The position numbers and the translations under genes are program-made. A stretch of DNA of 64,000 nt from Blastomyces gilchristii SLH14081 (lineage: Eukaryota; Ascomycota; Eurotiomycetes; Onygenales; Ajellomycetaceae): NCBI RefSeq assembly GCF_000003855.2, contig NW_003101679.1, positions 1,677,946 to 1,741,945 on the forward strand. Reading direction: 5' to 3'. Shown here piece by piece: positions 14,960 through 26,691 of this stretch; positions within the stretch are counted from its first letter, which is position 1; each line of letters begins with the position of its first letter. The notes beneath the pieces were generated by a model, which worked only from the letters and a program-made list of their open reading frames with translations, had not been told where the DNA came from and did no database searches.

Positions 14960-16078
14960 ATGACTGCCCCTGCCCATACCCAAGAATTCGAGGATGCGAT
15001 CAAGATTACGCCCTTATCCTCGCATACCTACTCGGCGGATTTGGTTACGCAGTGGTCTGTTGGGAGCGGTATGTCTCCCCAAGCACGAATCTCGAAATTG
15101 AGTTATATACAGATTATACCATAAGCCTACTTGGTGTCAAAAATAAAGATAAATTAGGACTACAGCTAACTGAGCTTTTTTGTAGCTCCTAATGGAGGGT
15201 ATCTAACTGCGATTCTCTACCGGCTTGCAACAACCCACTTCCAAAACACACATCCAACCCGACACTCCTCCCAGCCGATGCCAATCAGTATGCAATTGAC
15301 CTTCATCCGGCGGTCAGCTATAGGATCTGCTTTATTGGCAGTGCGCGATGTGAAACTGGGGTTAAGGACGTCAGCAATCCAAGTTACGTTGAGTCAGCTG
15401 AGCTCGTCAAACTCGCCTGAGAAATATATTGAGAAGGTGACTGGATACATCACAATCTCTGATCCAATATCAGAAGTAGGTGTATCCACCCCTTGTAGCT
15501 GGACGCTATATCCCCCGCCCCCAGACTCCAAGCCACCGCAACTTCGTGATGGACATCCTGTTCCAAACAGTCCTTGGAAGAAAACGATAATGAGAGACCC
15601 AGACTTTCGACGAGCAACGAACAACTCAGAATTCTGGGAACCGGTAGATCCCCGACTAGATGAACGACGAGGGATTGTAGATCAATGGGGTAGGCTGCGA
15701 CCTCTTGGACCGAAAGGTGGATTAGGAAGGTGGACCAACGAAGCCGTTGCATACTTGGTCGATATTTTCCCTGTGGTTTTGGAAAATTTAGAATATGCTA
15801 CTGCAAAGGAGATGGGAAGCCCGCCGCCGTACTGGTTTCCCACTATTGCATTGAATATAGATTTCAAGAAACCTCTTCCCAAGGGTGGAGTGGAGTGGCT
15901 TTACAGCCGAATCGCGACAAAATCCGTTCGCAATGGAAGGACAGACATTGAGGTGATAGTGCTGGATGAGGCGGGTGAGATAGTTGCTCTTGCGACACAG
16001 TTAGGGCTGGTGCTGGGATCAAGTCGCAACACCGGTGAGAAACAAGGCGCCGGACAGCGAAAGAATTCAAATCTTTGA
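14960..16078 (+). CDS. Thioesterase-superfamily (acyl-CoA thioesterase-like) protein
   Basis: Probably a hot-dog fold acyl-CoA thioesterase of the TesB-like, two-domain kind. Exons 14960-15068 and 15186-16078 give 1002 nt, or 333 residues. The N-terminus MTAPAHTQEFEDAIKITPLS leads to a WSVGSAPNGGYLTAILYR segment across the intron. The N-G-G-Y motif at the start of the hot-dog helix is typical of this family. A second conserved block is EWLYSRIATKSVRNGRTDIE, then VLDEAGEIVALATQLGLVLG near the C-terminus, matching the second hot-dog domain. No signal peptide or peroxisomal SKL tail is present (it ends SNL). Its substrate cannot be told from sequence. It is convergent with the RMD1-like gene, with 251 bp between stops. 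Confidence 0.8.
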
Positions 16079-16329
16079 GTAAGACTAGCGCTCCCCTCAC
16101 GCTGGGATTTTGCATAGAGGTAGAAATATACAAGTAATGTGTTCGTTCCACCGCCATAGTCATCCACTGCCCCACAGATCCCCAACTGGTCACCTCCATT
16201 CCGTTATATCCAAAAGAAAAGTGAATGAGATGCAAAAATGTGGAGTGGTATCATTGAAACAAAGGAGATCTCCATCCATAAAACGCCTACCATGCAAAAT
16301 TGAGCTAAAACTTTGCTACCCCTTACAAT

Positions 16330-17695
16330 TCACCGGCTAGTTTGTTCCGTCAGCTCCATAGTTTCGAGCTCATGCTGCCTTTTTTCTTTCCATAGTCTCA
16401 GAACTTCAAATCCCACTTCAACAGCAATGAGCGCAATGATAATCCACTCAAGTCGTAAACCGTGAGTTTCACTTAGCCGTTCGCGGAGGACGCTTGCAAT
16501 CTCTTGCGCGTAATCCATCTTTTCATTAAGTACTCTAATTCGGATCCCTACGTCCAGGGCTCTTCCAACCTGGTCATAGTATCCCTCCAGACCAAGTTCG
16601 TGGCGACTATCCCAGAAAATATCTGGCAGTGAGTCTGTGAGCTCAGAGTATAGGTTCAACTGGGCCCTCACGCTAAGGAGCTGTCCAGTTTTCTGCAGTA
16701 CGAAACGCCGGGTAAATGGTAGGCGAGTACCTTTAGAAAGGAGGGTTGGGATGTTGCGGGTTGATTCAAAGTAGTTCGAAAGGAGCGTTTCTAGAACAGC
16801 CAACTTGGTGCTCCGTGCAAGCCCAGATGAAAAGGCAATTTTAGTTAAAACATTATCCACACCTTCCTTGCCTTCAGCCCGCAAATCACGGTTATCTGGG
16901 CTAATTTTTGTGCCGAGAGTTATCGTATCGCCCTTGATAGTACTGTATTCCCTATTGGGGTCTTCGATATAGTCCAGATCTTCTGTTTCCATAGAATTGA
17001 CGTGCGGATTTTCTGCGGCCGAGAGAAGCACAGATGTAGCTAGATAGGAAGTAAAGCTATCAGGGAGTGCCCAAGCCACAACAGTGCCGGAAGGAAATAT
17101 GAATATATCACCAGCCTCGTCCGGCGGGAGATTAGAGGCTGACGGACTGGATGTCCTCCGGAGAGAGTCTAGCGGTACTTGCACATGGACAACATGAGGA
17201 TACAAATCTGTTTTGAAAGGGTCCGGTTCGTATCCTTTGGCTAGGAGGATTTGAACGACCTTGGCCAGATTAAATGTCTCCGCTACAGCGTAGGCTGTCA
17301 CAGTCTGCAAGGGAAAATCAATAATTGGCGAACAATTTCACAAAATCAGAAATAGATACCTTGGATTTTGCTAGATCTTCATCAGCTGTCTGAGTTTTCT
17401 GGCGCATCCCATCCTTTGATCGCTGTGCTTCGACAGCAACACGCCGTAGCGATATTTTGGCACCTGGTGACCTGGAAGGCTTCCGTTTGGCTTTTCTTGT
17501 CACATTGGCGGCGGGTTCAGGCTCTGGTGGTGTCTCCGATTTAGCATGCTGGAGGTCAATTTTAGACGAGAAAAACTCTTTCCTCCATTGAGTGGATCTC
17601 GTAGGACATGAATGAAAAGTAGGTTCGAATCGTGAGAAGACCGGCGTTATTCGAGGCGTTCTGTAGACTGAACTTAAAAAGCAACGTGCAAACAT
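16330..17695 (-). CDS. RMD1/DUF155 family mitochondrial protein (RMND1/Mrx10-like)
   Basis: This family (yeast Rmd1, Rmd8 and Mrx10; human RMND1) includes mitochondrial inner-membrane proteins tied to mitochondrial translation. Minus-strand exons 17695-17360 and 17304-16330 give 436 residues with a 55-nt intron. The start MFARCFLSSVYRT at 17695 gives an Arg-rich presequence expected of a mitochondrial protein. An in-frame Met at 17782 would bury it. A basic, Pro-rich stretch (KAKRKPSRSPGAK) precedes the DUF155 domain, which starts TVTAYAVAETFNL and includes DIFIFPSGTVVAWAL and the long helical C-terminal half. The C-terminal hydrophobic segment LEWIIIALIAVEVGFEVLRL is the family's membrane anchor. 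Divergent from vps41. Confidence 0.88.
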
Positions 17696-17927
17696 GGCGA
17701 TGGGTATGGTATATCGAACGGCAATGGCAGAAATATTGCCCAGCGCGCATTGATACGGAGTAATATGCCGATCGGCATGCAAATTTAATCTTCCGGAAGA
17801 AGCGGGTCCGCTGAGTCAGCAGATCTCCAGTGGACCGGACCCCAATCAACCTTGGAGCCTCCGTCCTTAGATGAGGCCGCTGGCACCGTGTCGTGTTATC
17901 TTGTTAGGATCGATTAAAGCTGCCGGT
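17696..17927. promoter_or_regulatory. Short bidirectional promoter between RMD1-like gene and vps41
   Basis: Only 232 bp lie between the two chosen start codons, so both transcripts must start inside it. No TATA box or other clear motif was seen. Confidence 0.55.
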
Positions 17928-20900
17928 ATGGAGGTGGACGACACAAAGGATTCTGAGAGTGATGGTGTAGGGCTGAAGCCGACAGGGCAGGCGGCGGGCC
18001 GCCCTCGGTCATTGAGCCCAGCCGCTGAGCCATCATCGAAGGACGATGAGGATAATTATAGCCAACAATCAGACGAAGAAGCTGGGGATGAGGATGAGGA
18101 TGATGAGGATGAGGATGATGAGGAAGAGGAGCCGCGCCTCAAATATGCTTCATTGACCAAAAGCATTGGCTCCGTATATCGAAATGGAGATGCTACAAGC
18201 TCCTTCCTGACTGCGGGAGACAAAATGGTCCGTTGTTTTTTATCCATTCGAACTGCCCTCTTGAATAGTGGAATTTAGCTGACTGTTATAGATCGTTGGG
18301 ACACATAATGGAAATATTGTATGTAGCATTCCGTAACCAATAGCTCTATTAGGTTTTTGCTGATCTTGTATAGCATGTTTTATCCGTCCCTTCTTTCCAG
18401 ATTCTTCGTGTTTACCATGCGCACTCCGCAACCGTTTCCTCCATATCAATATCACCCTTTCCACCTTCACTCCCCATGCCCCAGCTGGATACATTTCGGC
18501 AATTTTCCAGTGATAGTAATAGCATCAAATCGCAATCTACTACCCAGAAAAATAAAAACTCGACGAAAGCCCAACCTGCAATCCCAGCGACCCCCTCGAA
18601 CTCTATCTATATTGCGTCGTCCTCCATAGACGGAAATGTCTGTGTATCATCGTTAGTGGACCCAAGAGATGTCCTCCTACGTAACTTCGGACGACCAGTC
18701 CAAGCTGTAGCTCTCTCACCTGAATACAAAAATGACAAAAGCTACATTTCAGGAGGACTAGCTGGTACATTGGTCCTTACAACTGGGGGCAAGGTTGGGA
18801 CGAAATCAAATTCTACAGTTATGGGAGTCTCTGCCCCCAATACTTCGGGTTGGTTGGGCTCTCTTGGTTTAGGCGGAAATTCCGGCAAAGACGTTGTTCT
18901 GCATAGCGGAGAGGGAACCATTAGTACCATAAAATGGTCACTATCAGGGAAGTATGTAATGTGGGTAAACGAAGAAGGAATCAAAATAATGCGGACAAAT
19001 TTACACCTCGAGAATGCGGATTCTGAATTCGCCTGGAAACGCATGAGCCATATCGACCGACCTAATCGTCCCGGGTGGGAGGAAATGGCAAGCGTTTGGA
19101 AACCGCGAGCAGAGTGGGTGGACGAAAATTCCGTGGATGTCGACGACGATCCTGGAAAATTACAGTCACAAAAACAGTCCCCAGCTGCTAACGCGAGCAA
19201 CTGCCGAAGTCGAAGCTCAGTCGAAAAACTCGTGGTGGGCTGGGGTGGCACTGTTTGGATTATCAATGTCTTTCCAGGTGGATCCAGTACGGGAAAGGAT
19301 GTTGGAGAACGGAAAATTGGATCCGTAGGAGTTGCAACTATGTTAGTAGTAGCCAAGCCCTGGATTGCCCTAATGAAAAATACTAATTATCCCACAGATT
19401 ACGCACTGACTGTATTATTTCCGGAGTTTCGCTATATACCCCAAATTTGCTTCTTGTACTTTCTTATCTGATACCTGAGGACGAAAACGACGAGTCCAAC
19501 GCGAAGCAGGCAGGCCCTCGACGCGGAATTCGTCATCGACAAAATGGCCTTGAGCCTGAACTTAGATTGATTGACATCGAAACCAAAGAGGAACTTAGTG
19601 CGGATACCCTGAGTGTCAAAAAGTACCAAACGTTTTCCGCATCGGATTACCATTTAGGTGTTCTACCTCCAATTCGAGCACCTACAGCAGCAGTACAGCG
19701 AGGCGCACTCGAGGCTATAGGGACTGGACTCTGGGACGCAACCCTATATCCTACCCGCCTTTTTAGCTCCGCTGCTAGCGTACGGAGCAACGGCAGCAGC
19801 GGCGACAAAGGTTCAAGCATCCGTGGAGGGAGTTCAATAAACTCGACGGGTTTATCAGCCAGCGACAAACAGGCCAAGGAGCTAGCTATTACAGCTATCG
19901 GCGGAATCAAGATATTCATCCACAGCCCTTATGACTGTATAATTGCAATAAAAAGAGGCATTGTAGATCGTTTAGCTTGGCTAGATAGTCATGAAAAGTA
20001 TGAAGAAGCATGGGAGTTAATTGTCCAGCACCCAGAAGCTGCTGCCGCTACCTTGGAGAGGGCGGAGAGCCTGCCTTCGACCCCGACTAAGCCACAGAGT
20101 ACCCTCGCGGATTTTTTCTCTGATGACAATGCATCGGTCAAGACTGCTATCCAGGCCGCAAACTCCGCGCCAGAAATGGAAAAGCGCCGTATTGGAGAAC
20201 GTTGGCTAGAGCAGCTTCTTAGTCAAGAAAACTGGGAGAGAGCTGGGCAAGTGTGCGGCAAAGTCCTCAGGACAACATCCAGATGGGAACACTGGATATG
20301 GATTTTTGCGCGCAACAATAAGTTCGATGAAATAACGCCCCACGTCCCAATTGAGATTAGCCCCCCGCTTCCCTCTTTGATATACGAAGTTATTCTTGGG
20401 CATTATGTTTCCCGAGATCGTATCAGATTTAAGGAACTACTCGAACTATGGCCTACCGATCTTTTCGATATTACAAGTGTAACCGCTGTCATAGAAGACC
20501 AGCTCCAATCGAAAGTTGTCACGCCCGGCTCGGATGACTGGAAGATTTTGATGGATAGTCTAGCGAAATTGTTCCTAGCAGGGAGGCATTACAGGGAAGC
20601 TCTCCATTGCTACATCAGTCTCCAGGATGATGAGGCCGCAATGCGATTAATTCGTGAATATCATTTGTTGGATGCTATAGCCGATGATATTCCCGGCTTC
20701 ATTCTCATTCGCGTCTCGAAAGATCAATTGAAATCAGCGTCTATACCCGAGTTGGATGCTGCCACAGTAGATCCCATCAAAGTTTTGGTGAGGGAAGCGG
20801 CCAATGGTGTCGTTGGCCCTGAAGCTGTTGTTTCACAGTTACAGGCCACAAACCGCCGACTGTTTCTTTTCTTCTATCTACGGACTCTCTGGAGAGGTGA

Positions 20901-22214
20901 TGCAACATCAACCGCTATAGAGAAGCCTTCCAGATTTCGACACCAGAAGATGGATGCTGCAGAGAAGCTTGTCGTTGATGAAAGACGCGCTCTGATTGAT
21001 GGCCTCTCAGATATCGTCATCGAATTATTCGCAGAGTACGATCGTCAATTATTAATGGAGTTCCTCCAGTCAAGCACATCTTACTCATATAGCGCAGCCA
21101 GCTCAATATGTGAATCTCGCCGTTATATCCCTGAGCTTATTTATCTCCTATCCAAAACTGGCCAAACAAAACGAGCACTCAACCTCATCCTGTCAGATCT
21201 TAAAGATGTCTCATACGCCATCTCATTTGCCAAGTCACAAGATGACCCTGATCTTTGGGAAGATCTCTTGTCCTTCTCGATGGATAAACCCGAATATATC
21301 CGCGGCTTGCTTGCCGAGGCGGGAACTTCAATTGACCCGATAAACCTTGTCCGGCGTATACCAAGCGGCCTGGAAATAGAAGGGCTAAGAGAAGGCCTTA
21401 CTAGAATGATTCGGGAACATGACATCCAAGCCTCCATCAGTCAAGGCGTCGCGAAAGTTTTGGAAGGAGAGGTCGCGACGCGAATGGACATCTTACGTCA
21501 GGGACAACGGCGAGGCATTAAATTCGATATCGTCACTCCCAGCTCGGGCCTAAGTCAGAAGCAGCAAGATACTCAGGAAACTGAGGAGTTGGGCAGAGGA
21601 CGTTGCGCTGGATGCCGTAAGCTGTTCAGTGAGCAAGGTATGTCGATATCTACACCCAAGCATTATTCCTTCTGCTCAATGTACCCCCCCACTTGCATAT
21701 ATAAAACCCCTTTTCAAAATCCCTCCGTCTCCCACCCGGGAAAAAGAAAACAAGCAATCACTTTCCATGTCTTATCAGTCTCATAATTAATCACATCCAT
21801 TTCCTCACTATCCCTCCAGAAACCGAAACCCTCATCGGCTTCGCCTGCGGCCACATCTTCCACGTCTCCCACCTACACCTCGACCACTACCACCACCAAC
21901 AGCCTCCCACAACTACCTCCAATACAACAACAGATCATGAACAACGTCCCACCTCCCCAACCCCAACTCTCCGCCCACCACCACCACCACCACAAACCTC
22001 ATCGCGACCACACACAGCCTCAACTTCATCCCCATCCCACCCAGACTATGCAACGACTCAATTCTCCCCTCTATTTTCCCGCACAGTCGGCCCCAAAGTG
22101 ACCAATGCACGTCTCTTACGAGACAAAGTTGGCGACGGATGCGGCATTTGTACAGCGAAGAGTAATATCGATGAAGCGGCACAGGGAGGAATTGTGGTGT
22201 TGCGAGGGAAGTGA
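17928..22214 (+). CDS. vps41: Vps41, HOPS tethering complex subunit with C-terminal RING
   Basis: Vps41 is the HOPS subunit that binds the Rab7/Ypt7 GTPase and AP-3 vesicles and tethers membranes for vacuole fusion. Exons are 17928-18227, 18292-18318 (27 nt), 18374-19341, 19398-21637 and 21820-22214. They sum to 3930 nt, or 1309 residues. An acidic N-terminal stretch (about residues 50-85) precedes the beta-propeller, which starts IVGTHNGNI/HVLSVPSFQILRVYHAHS across exons 2 and 3. The helical solenoid follows (for example RLAWLDSHEKYEEAWEL; CYISLQDDEAAMRLI). The end is a RING: C-A-G-C, then CGHIFHVSH, then CGIC, with about 80 low-complexity Thr/Pro residues inside the RING. An upstream in-frame Met exists at 17871. 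I chose 17928 because it starts the acidic region. Confidence 0.95.
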
Positions 22215-23302
22215 AAACTAGGAAACTACTAACTCTCTTGGCTTTTTCCCCTGTGGGGGCTTATTTTTTTGAGGGGGTCCGGGGAACTTAGGGCATACTA
22301 GTGCGGAAAGAGAGGATGAGAAAGGAGAGAATATTACCAGTAATAGTACTGGGAAGTAACTAACTAATAATCATAAAGTAATCACGGGGTTTAAAAGAGT
22401 TGAATTGAGGGGTCTCCTTTGGTTTTCTTTTTCGCCGGGGGCCCTGCTGCTAATAAATGTCTGGAGATGGGGGAGATGATATCATGTTCCATGGATGCCC
22501 CTCTTCCCTCGTCTACCACCTCTTCCACACCCTACCTATTCTTCTATTTTACAAGATGAATACCAAGGCTTCTTGACAGGAACCAGTTTCTCACATATAA
22601 AGGTATGTTTGCTATATTAATAAGGATTGGGGTAATAAGGACATGGAAATTATTCGACTTGTCCGGTTTCCTCCAGAACAGATGGCAGAGTTGCCCGAAC
22701 GGAATGCCTTCTCTCCTCGTCAAGCTATAGTTCCAGTACGAATACCTCTTGGTTCCCCAGGCGACCACCGCTCAGCTTGCTATGTCATCTTCTTTACCAC
22801 CCAGTCGAGTATACCGCCGACCCGCTATCTACTTCATTTTTCTAGGAATAACGTGTTATCGATCTGAGGATAGGTTAGGGAATTTTACAAGACGGGCACA
22901 TCTCTAGTCACTTTTAGGTCGTGAGAACATCAAACAATACACTACGTAGGTGTATCTTAAGAGTTCAATGACCAGATCTTTTTGTGATGAATATGAACGA
23001 AGAATGCTGCGTCTGATTTTTAGTTGAATCTACCTCGAGTATGACCCCATTAAACCCTCCTAGGTATGCAATACCTCTCCCAAATAACATACATTCCAAT
23101 CACCTCCGGCAGCATTAAAAAAAGCATTTCCACGAACAGAAATCTGGAAAAAAAATAAAAGATAAAAAATAAAAAATCATTTCAAGTCGTATTACATACA
23201 TACGATGATGACTATGTGGCTAATCATGCAAACAGCTAACCCGCGATTTCCTCAACTTACGAAGGAGCCATGTGAACGTTGTACTGCCACATCGTCGGGT
23301 GT
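22215..23302. other. Convergent flank of vps41 and the GPI-type protein gene
   Basis: About 1.1 kb with no credible gene. 22643-22867 and its antisense frame have no recognisable motif. A-rich tracts lie near 23147-23180. Probably 3' UTRs plus unique spacer. Confidence 0.5.
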
Positions 23303-24150
23303 TTACAACGCCACAAGAGCAGCAAATCCCGCAGCACCAACGAGGATTGCACCCTCGAGGCCACCGTTGCGAACCGCAAAGTTGGTTTCGATAGGCGGGG
23401 CGATACCGGTCTCAGAGGCAACAGGGGTCGATGCAGAAGGAGTAACTGAAACAGCGGGGTTGCTGCTGACCGCCGTAGAGGATATCGCAATTGGATCAAC
23501 AGAAGACCCTAGAGCCTCAGAGGCAGAAGAAACTGCCACGCTGCTGGAGACCGGAGCAAGGACTGGAGACGTCGTGGACTGAATTTCAGAAACTTGGGAT
23601 GGATCAGATGTGACCGGGTCGAAAGCATCACAGCTCTCAGCGGTGGCGGTGGCAGTGACAGTGATTGTTTCTATACGTGTTAGTGGTCGTAACTTGGAAG
23701 TTTCCACCACCCGTGGATAGTATGATAAAGGAAAGGGAAGGAGTCCGAGGACAAATCTACCATCATCAGGAGGTCAGAGGGTTGCACTTACCCTGACGAG
23801 CAACAATCTTGCCAAAGAAGCCCTGGCTTCCCAATCCACGAGGAGAGTCGACGACTATTGCGTGGTGTTAGTTAGAGGGCGTCAACGCTACAAAGATACT
23901 GGGTTCCTCTTTGCTACAACTCACCAGCTTTCTCGGCGGCAGCACGAGGGAGGTCTACAAGACAATAAAGGTCAGCACAATCATCGTCCAACGTTGGGCT
24001 CTCTCTACGATGAGATGGGGCCAGGGCGGTGACGAAAACACCGGAACCATGTAGGAAACCAGAAACAGAGCGTTGCGAAGACTTACTTGCAGCAGTTGCC
24101 ATGATGGCAAAGACCATAGAGGCCAGAAAAACGATGAACTTGACAGACAT
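23303..24150 (-). CDS. Small Ser/Thr-rich secreted protein, predicted GPI-anchored
   Basis: Function unknown. Minus-strand exons 24150-24087, 23954-23925 (30 nt), 23854-23792 (63 nt) and 23670-23303 total 525 nt, or 174 residues. The N-terminus MSVKFIVFLASMVFAIMATA is a clear signal peptide. A short basic segment follows, ending SQGFFGKIVARQ, then a Thr/Ser/Val-rich region (ETITVTATATAESCDAF, then a SSSVAVSSAS-like tract). The C-terminus is a small-residue site (RNGGLEG) followed by AILVGAAGFAALVAL and a stop, the pattern of a GPI attachment signal. Such proteins sit in the fungal plasma membrane or wall. Exons 2 and 3 are very short; they were placed because all four junctions have GT..AG ends and the frame closes. 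The mature protein has a single Cys. Confidence 0.72.
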
Positions 24151-26599
24151 TGTGATGGAACTGAACTTTGAGCGAAAGTTGAGCAGCAGCTGAAAACGAA
24201 GGTTTTGAGATGGTCAGGGGCAGAGATTGAATTGATAATTTTTCAGATAGTGTATCTGGAACGAGTGAGATGTTACTGGGACGGTGAAATTGATGAAAAA
24301 GGGCTGGAAATGATGGGGATGATGGACGAAACGGCAATGCGTGGGATGGGGAGAGAAGAAGAAGAAGAGAAGAGGGGGGAGTCGGAGAATTTAAATGAAC
24401 AGTGTGGACAAGCGAGAAGCGAGAAGCGAGAAGCAAGAACAGGAACAGGAACAGGAACAGGAACAGAACAGAGAGCAGGTGCCTGGCAACCGCCTCCTTC
24501 GGGAAAGAGTCAGGCGCGGTGTGTTCCAATGTTCCAAGGTTGTCTTGCTGCTTCCCAAACAGGAAGAAGCCCTGGTGAATGCATTCGTCACTCACCAAAA
24601 CACCAACCCGGGAAAATCACGCCATTCGAAGATGTACGCTACCCAGCAGCTGCCCGGCAACAGAGTACCTCGTCCATATAAAGGCTCATCTGATAGCTGT
24701 TAGTTACCATAGTTGTTTTGCAGCATTCACCGAACCTCCGCCGGAAACAATCACAGCGGAACCCAATTTCCCTCCCTCTTGGCGACGACGGAACTCCTAA
24801 TGGGATGATCAGGCTCGGCACAAAAGATGTTGGGGGGCAGGCTCCTCTTGCCTAACTAGAGGGCTGCAGTGTCAATACCTAGGTAGCTACGCCTTTTTCT
24901 CCTACTTCGACATATCCTACCATACATTCTGGATTTTGGAAAGCGAAAAATGCCTTCCTGCCCATGTACGTACGTGTACGTTTTATCCCTTAGGGGTAAT
25001 AACTTTTATTTTATTTTTATTGAATAGTTATTCCTTGATTTCAAATTCAATATGAATCTGGCCCCTAATCTTTTAGAAGACAAGCCTGATGCAAATAGAT
25101 ATCTATTACATTCAATATAAAGCTACAAGACATTTTTCTCCTAAAATCCCACTACCAGAAACTTCCTGTGATAAAAACTCAACAATTCACATAATCATCA
25201 CATTTTTCTACGTGAAATAAGCAGCTTAGATATAGCTACGTAACTCTATAAAAGAATAACGTTGAGACGAAAGCTAAGTGCAAAGAAGAACTGAATCTCA
25301 AGAAAGAATAATATTGATGACCAAGTATGAGAGTGCAACGTCTAGATATTAAGAAAGCCACACTTGTTGGGCATTATCATAGGGGTTGACGGCTGTATCT
25401 GTATAGGGGCTTCGCCGTGGGGCAAATCTCCTTAAATCAATTGGCATTGCTATCCTCTGCAAGTAAGGAAAACTGCTTCCAACGCTGGAAATCTATGTTA
25501 TATATGCATAGCACATCCGACATAAAGTAATCTCTGTCAAATGCCCTAGGGGACCCTATCCATCGTAATTTAGGTGATAGGAGCGTCAACCCTGAAGTAG
25601 AGGAGGGCCATACCAACCGATGTACCCTAAGGAAATACGAAAATTTGGTAGGCCCCTGAACCATTACTATTTTCCATCATCGGAATTTCTTACTGCCGAA
25701 GGCTTATTTGATTCCCCCTTTTTTCCCAGTCTTGACACTCATCGTCCTAGCAGACCAAGCATTATCAAAGTTTTCTCACATGTCAAATCCCTCCCAAGAG
25801 CCCAAGGGCATTCTCCCGCCGCCACAAACGTCATCGTGATGTCATGCAGTGCACAAATAACGGCCAACGAGCCAAAAAGGGCCCACCCCACATTTGCGCC
25901 AGGGAAGGCGCAGCCTACATTTGAACCCACACCCACCTGCTCCTCCAACGGTTACAGATATAATTCGCAGCTAAAACCAGAGACTCACCACTCCAGGCTA
26001 GCTTGGGGTAAAAAGAAATCTGAGTTCGTTCCACAATAAGGTTCGCAGTTGTCCATGTTTTGACTTTTCGAAGGGATAAGTTAGTTAACCATTCCGTTCG
26101 ACGTACATAACCCAGGTCCTTTTCTATCTGCTTGCTGTGCCCCAATTTGCGAGATATGCAGAATATCATTCTACCGTTTGCTCAAATCTAAGACATGCAT
26201 CTCCCATCACCCACGGCTTGCGGTATGCTATACACACAGTCCCGTAGCCATTTACGGGATGGTAATATGAGGGAGGGTTGGGGGGGAAGAAGGGAATAGC
26301 ATCGAAGGGTAACTATTTATAGGCGGCCTCAAGGGGAACACAGCCTATCATCATTACGCAACGGCAATCATAACGGCTAAAAATCCTCCCCCTTCCCCCT
26401 CCTTCGCCGGGTGTGGGGCCTGTGTGGGTGTAGTTTCGCACCAGCAGACAAAACGATAATTTGAACTAATCCAGAGTTTCAGCATCCCAATGTCACGGCC
26501 GAGATTCCACTACCCCAGGTCCCCGGAACCCATGTTCACGATGATTATTAGGTTTTCCATTGAGCGGAAGCCAGCTCAAGCCCAGCCGTCAGAACCACG
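24151..26599. other. Intergenic DNA between the GPI-type gene and the Fot1-like element
   Basis: Probably the promoter of the minus-strand gene up to about 24900, then unique DNA. The 171-codon minus frame at 24083-24598 overlaps exon 1 of the gene and is a low-complexity translation of the purine repeats. 25620-26039 holds a 139-codon plus frame with no recognisable motif, which I do not support. No RNA gene was seen. Confidence 0.5.
24413..24470. repeat. Two short tandem repeats upstream of the GPI-type gene
   Basis: About three GAGAAGC heptamers run directly into about five GAACAG hexamers (24437-24466). On the minus strand this lies about 260-320 bp before the start codon, so it falls in the promoter or leader. 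Confidence 0.7.
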
Positions 26600-26601
26600 T
26601 A

Positions 26602-26642
26602 ACGTGACTCACCACCCAACGAACTCATCCACCCAACGAACT
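26602..26642 (+). repeat. Left terminal inverted repeat of the Fot1-like element
   Basis: It starts ACGTGACTCACCACCCAACG and matches the right end at 39 of 41 positions. The two differences are CG here against CA at the right end, as C-to-T change on the other strand would give. It contains the 13-mer CACCCAACGAACT twice, a likely transposase-binding site. Confidence 0.92.
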
Positions 26643-26691
26643 GCTATTTTTTCCATGAATCTCTGCAACTCTTCAACTTCAACCACCCATC

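Noticed and set aside
24083..24598. 171-codon minus-strand frame upstream of the GPI-type gene
   Set aside because: It is a translation of purine/pyrimidine simple repeats and overlaps the signal-peptide exon in another frame.
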